DNA from: JAOXRU01 sp965247735
Lineage (GTDB): Bacteria > Bacteroidota > Bacteroidia > Flavobacteriales > Flavobacteriaceae
DNA: 64,000 bases
Reading direction: 5' to 3'
NCBI GenBank assembly: GCA_965247735.1
Contig: CBDFHN010000002.1
Coordinates: 2,046,001 to 2,110,000 of the forward strand
The translations under genes and the position numbers were made by a program. The notes under the pieces were generated by a model, which had not been told where the DNA came from, did no database searches, and worked only from the letters and a program-made list of their open reading frames with translations. Shown one piece after another: positions 62,570 to 64,000 of the stretch; positions within the stretch are counted from its first letter, which is position 1, and every line of letters starts with the position of its first letter.

Positions 62570-64000
62570 ATGTTTTCGGAAAACTTTAAAAAATGGGATT
62601 CTATCCTTGGTTGGGTAGTTTTTTTTATAGCTTTAATCACCTATGGAATTTGCGTTGAACCTACTGGAAGCTTCTGGGATGCAGGAGAGTACATTTCAAC
62701 TTCTGCAAAACTACAAGTTGGGCATCCTCCAGGAGCGCCTCTGTTTCAAATGTTAGGTGCATTTTTTGCCATGTTTGCCTTTGATAGTAGTCAGATAGCA
62801 ATGATGGTAAATTATATGTCTGTATTTTCTAGCGCATTCACAATTTTATTTACTTTCTGGACCATTACCAACATTACTAAAAAAATGATTGGTAAAGAAG
62901 AAACCTTTACCAATAGCAAAGCAATAGCTGTTTTAGGAAGTGGTATTGTTGGAGCTCTAGCACTTACTTTTTCAGATAGTTTTTGGTTTAATGCCGTAGA
63001 GACGGAAGTTTATGCTATGGCATCTTTCCTTATGGCAGTACAGCTTTGGATGGGACTAAAATGGATAGATGAAATAGATTCCCCTAGAGGAAATAGATGG
63101 CTTGTATTAATCTCTTTTCTAATTGGACTTACTTTTGGAGTGCAATTTATGGGATTCCTTGCCATACCAACTATAGGCCTACTCTACTATTTTAAACGTT
63201 ACAAAACTACTACCGTAAAAAACTTTTTGATTGCCAATATTGCAGTGGTTGCCTTATTGATGTTTGTTTATAAATTTACACTTACCTATGTTCTTAAAAT
63301 ATTTGGATGGGCAGAAGTTTTCTTTGTAAACACCATAGGACTTCCTTTTAATTCTGGAACCATTATTATAGGACTTCTATTTGTTGGCTTATTTATTTAT
63401 GGATTAAAACAAACACGAAAAAAGAATCAAATAGGATACAATACCTTAATTCTTTGTTCTTTGTTTGTTTTCTTAGGATTTTCGTCTTGGTTAATGCTTC
63501 CAATTAGAGCAAATGCCAAGGTTGTAATTAACGAAAACAATCCTGAAGACGCTCAGTCTTTACTGTCTTATTATAATAGAGATCAATATCCTAGTGTTGA
63601 CAGCCCGTTTTATGGCGCACACTACTCTAATATGTTTGTAGGTTTAGATGAAAAAAAGCCATATAGAGACGGGAAACCTAAGTATGAAAAAGATCATGCT
63701 TTAGGTAAATATGTAATTGTAAATGATTATGTAGATGCAGAACAAAATCCAAATAGCGATCATGTAGGTTTTCTTCCTCGAATGTGGAGTGATAGCCATG
63801 CAGAAAACTATATGAAGTTTCAAGGCCCTCTTAATTTTAAAATAAAACCCGAATATGTTTCCAGTACCGAACTTAGGTCTGCTGTTGACGAATTTAGAGG
63901 TGGTCTTGCAAAAGGAGAAATTGACGAAAGTCAATATATTGCCTTCTTAAAACAATTCAGCGAATATATAGATGTTCAACCACCGTCCATTTGGCAAAAT
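62570..64000 (+). CDS. DUF2723 (GT117-type) membrane protein, 5' part only
   Basis: Partial: 477 codons run from the ATG at 62570 to the window end without a stop. Beginning MFSENFKKWDSILGWVVFFI, it has about eight transmembrane helices in the first 310 residues and the family motif EPTGSFWDAGEYISTSAKLQ with Trp-Asp-x-Gly-Glu, resembling the acidic pair of protein O-mannosyltransferase-like enzymes. FNAVETEVYAM and HPPGAPLFQ are also typical. Members of this family glycosylate surface proteins in Bacteroidota, with a lipid-linked sugar donor; the donor and acceptor here are unknown. Full members have about 1000-1100 residues, so more than half is missing. Confidence 0.9.
   Translation, partial: MFSENFKKWDSILGWVVFFIALITYGICVEPTGSFWDAGEYISTSAKLQVGHPPGAPLFQMLGAFFAMFAFDSSQIAMMVNYMSVFSSAFTILFTFWTITNITKKMIGKEETFTNSKAIAVLGSGIVGALALTFSDSFWFNAVETEVYAMASFLMAVQLWMGLKWIDEIDSPRGNRWLVLISFLIGLTFGVQFMGFLAIPTIGLLYYFKRYKTTTVKNFLIANIAVVALLMFVYKFTLTYVLKIFGWAEVFFVNTIGLPFNSGTIIIGLLFVGLFIYGLKQTRKKNQIGYNTLILCSLFVFLGFSSWLMLPIRANAKVVINENNPEDAQSLLSYYNRDQYPSVDSPFYGAHYSNMFVGLDEKKPYRDGKPKYEKDHALGKYVIVNDYVDAEQNPNSDHVGFLPRMWSDSHAENYMKFQGPLNFKIKPEYVSSTELRSAVDEFRGGLAKGEIDESQYIAFLKQFSEYIDVQPPSIWQN

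Noticed and set aside
1..64000. CRISPR arrays, rRNA genes, prophage genes, riboswitches
   Set aside because: Looked for on both strands by eye; no regularly spaced repeats, no rRNA-like sequence, no phage structural genes and no recognisable riboswitch were seen.

Overview
The window reads as chromosomal DNA of a marine-type Flavobacteriaceae bacterium (Bacteroidota). The evidence is the low GC content, SusC/SusD outer-membrane pairs, lipoproteins, a hybrid two-component regulator, two proteases with type IX secretion (T9SS) tails, and promoters of the Bacteroidota form TTG-N19/20-TAnnTTTG. The genus cannot be fixed from the sequence alone.

Left part (1-11.1 kb): the housekeeping GTPase gene der, a small membrane protein and an acyltransferase-like membrane protein. 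Next comes a five- or six-gene minus-strand operon (11127 down to 3576) of poorly described cytoplasmic-type proteins. It encodes an 812-aa protein with a long cationic amphipathic stretch, a 422-aa HExxH metallopeptidase-like protein, a small Lys/Ala-rich protein, a 326-aa protein of unknown family that may be frameshifted, and a 745-aa protein with a very acidic N-terminus, a DUF2272-like domain and a possible SleB-like domain. The first and last share short N-terminal SPF/TPY motifs and have no signal peptide. This is the best candidate for an undescribed system, perhaps the cargo or effector set of a contractile-injection or other non-classical export machine, but no such machine is encoded here.

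Middle-left (11.5-20.5 kb): a collagen-like-triplet lipoprotein, a 1338-aa hybrid two-component system, a large outer-membrane beta-barrel protein, and two tandem paralogous small membrane proteins with near-identical upstream DNA.

Centre (20.5-45.9 kb): a fucose-glycan utilisation locus, almost all on the minus strand. SusC/SusD import oligosaccharides. Three GH29 and one GH95 alpha-L-fucosidases, a GH20 hexosaminidase, a sulfatase and a phosphodiesterase-like enzyme dismantle them. FucP imports L-fucose and a mutarotase equilibrates its anomers. A full non-phosphorylating route follows: SDR fucose dehydrogenase, fuconolactonase, L-fuconate dehydratase, SDR 2-keto-3-deoxy-L-fuconate dehydrogenase and a FAH-family diketo-acid hydrolase. 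This should give pyruvate plus L-lactate, and an FMN-dependent lactate dehydrogenase completes it. The pathway is inferred from families and co-location. A LytTR regulator whose receiver lacks the phospho-acceptor Asp lies divergently next to susC.

Right part (47.3-64 kb): an amidohydrolase/M14 carboxypeptidase pair, a membrane protein, two tandemly duplicated T9SS-exported subtilisin-like proteases (including duplicated promoters), and an intact ISL3-type insertion sequence with inverted repeats, an 8-bp target duplication and a frameshifted transposase. Then come a tRNA-Gln with a clear promoter and terminator, and the start of a GT117-type (DUF2723) membrane protein that runs off the window.
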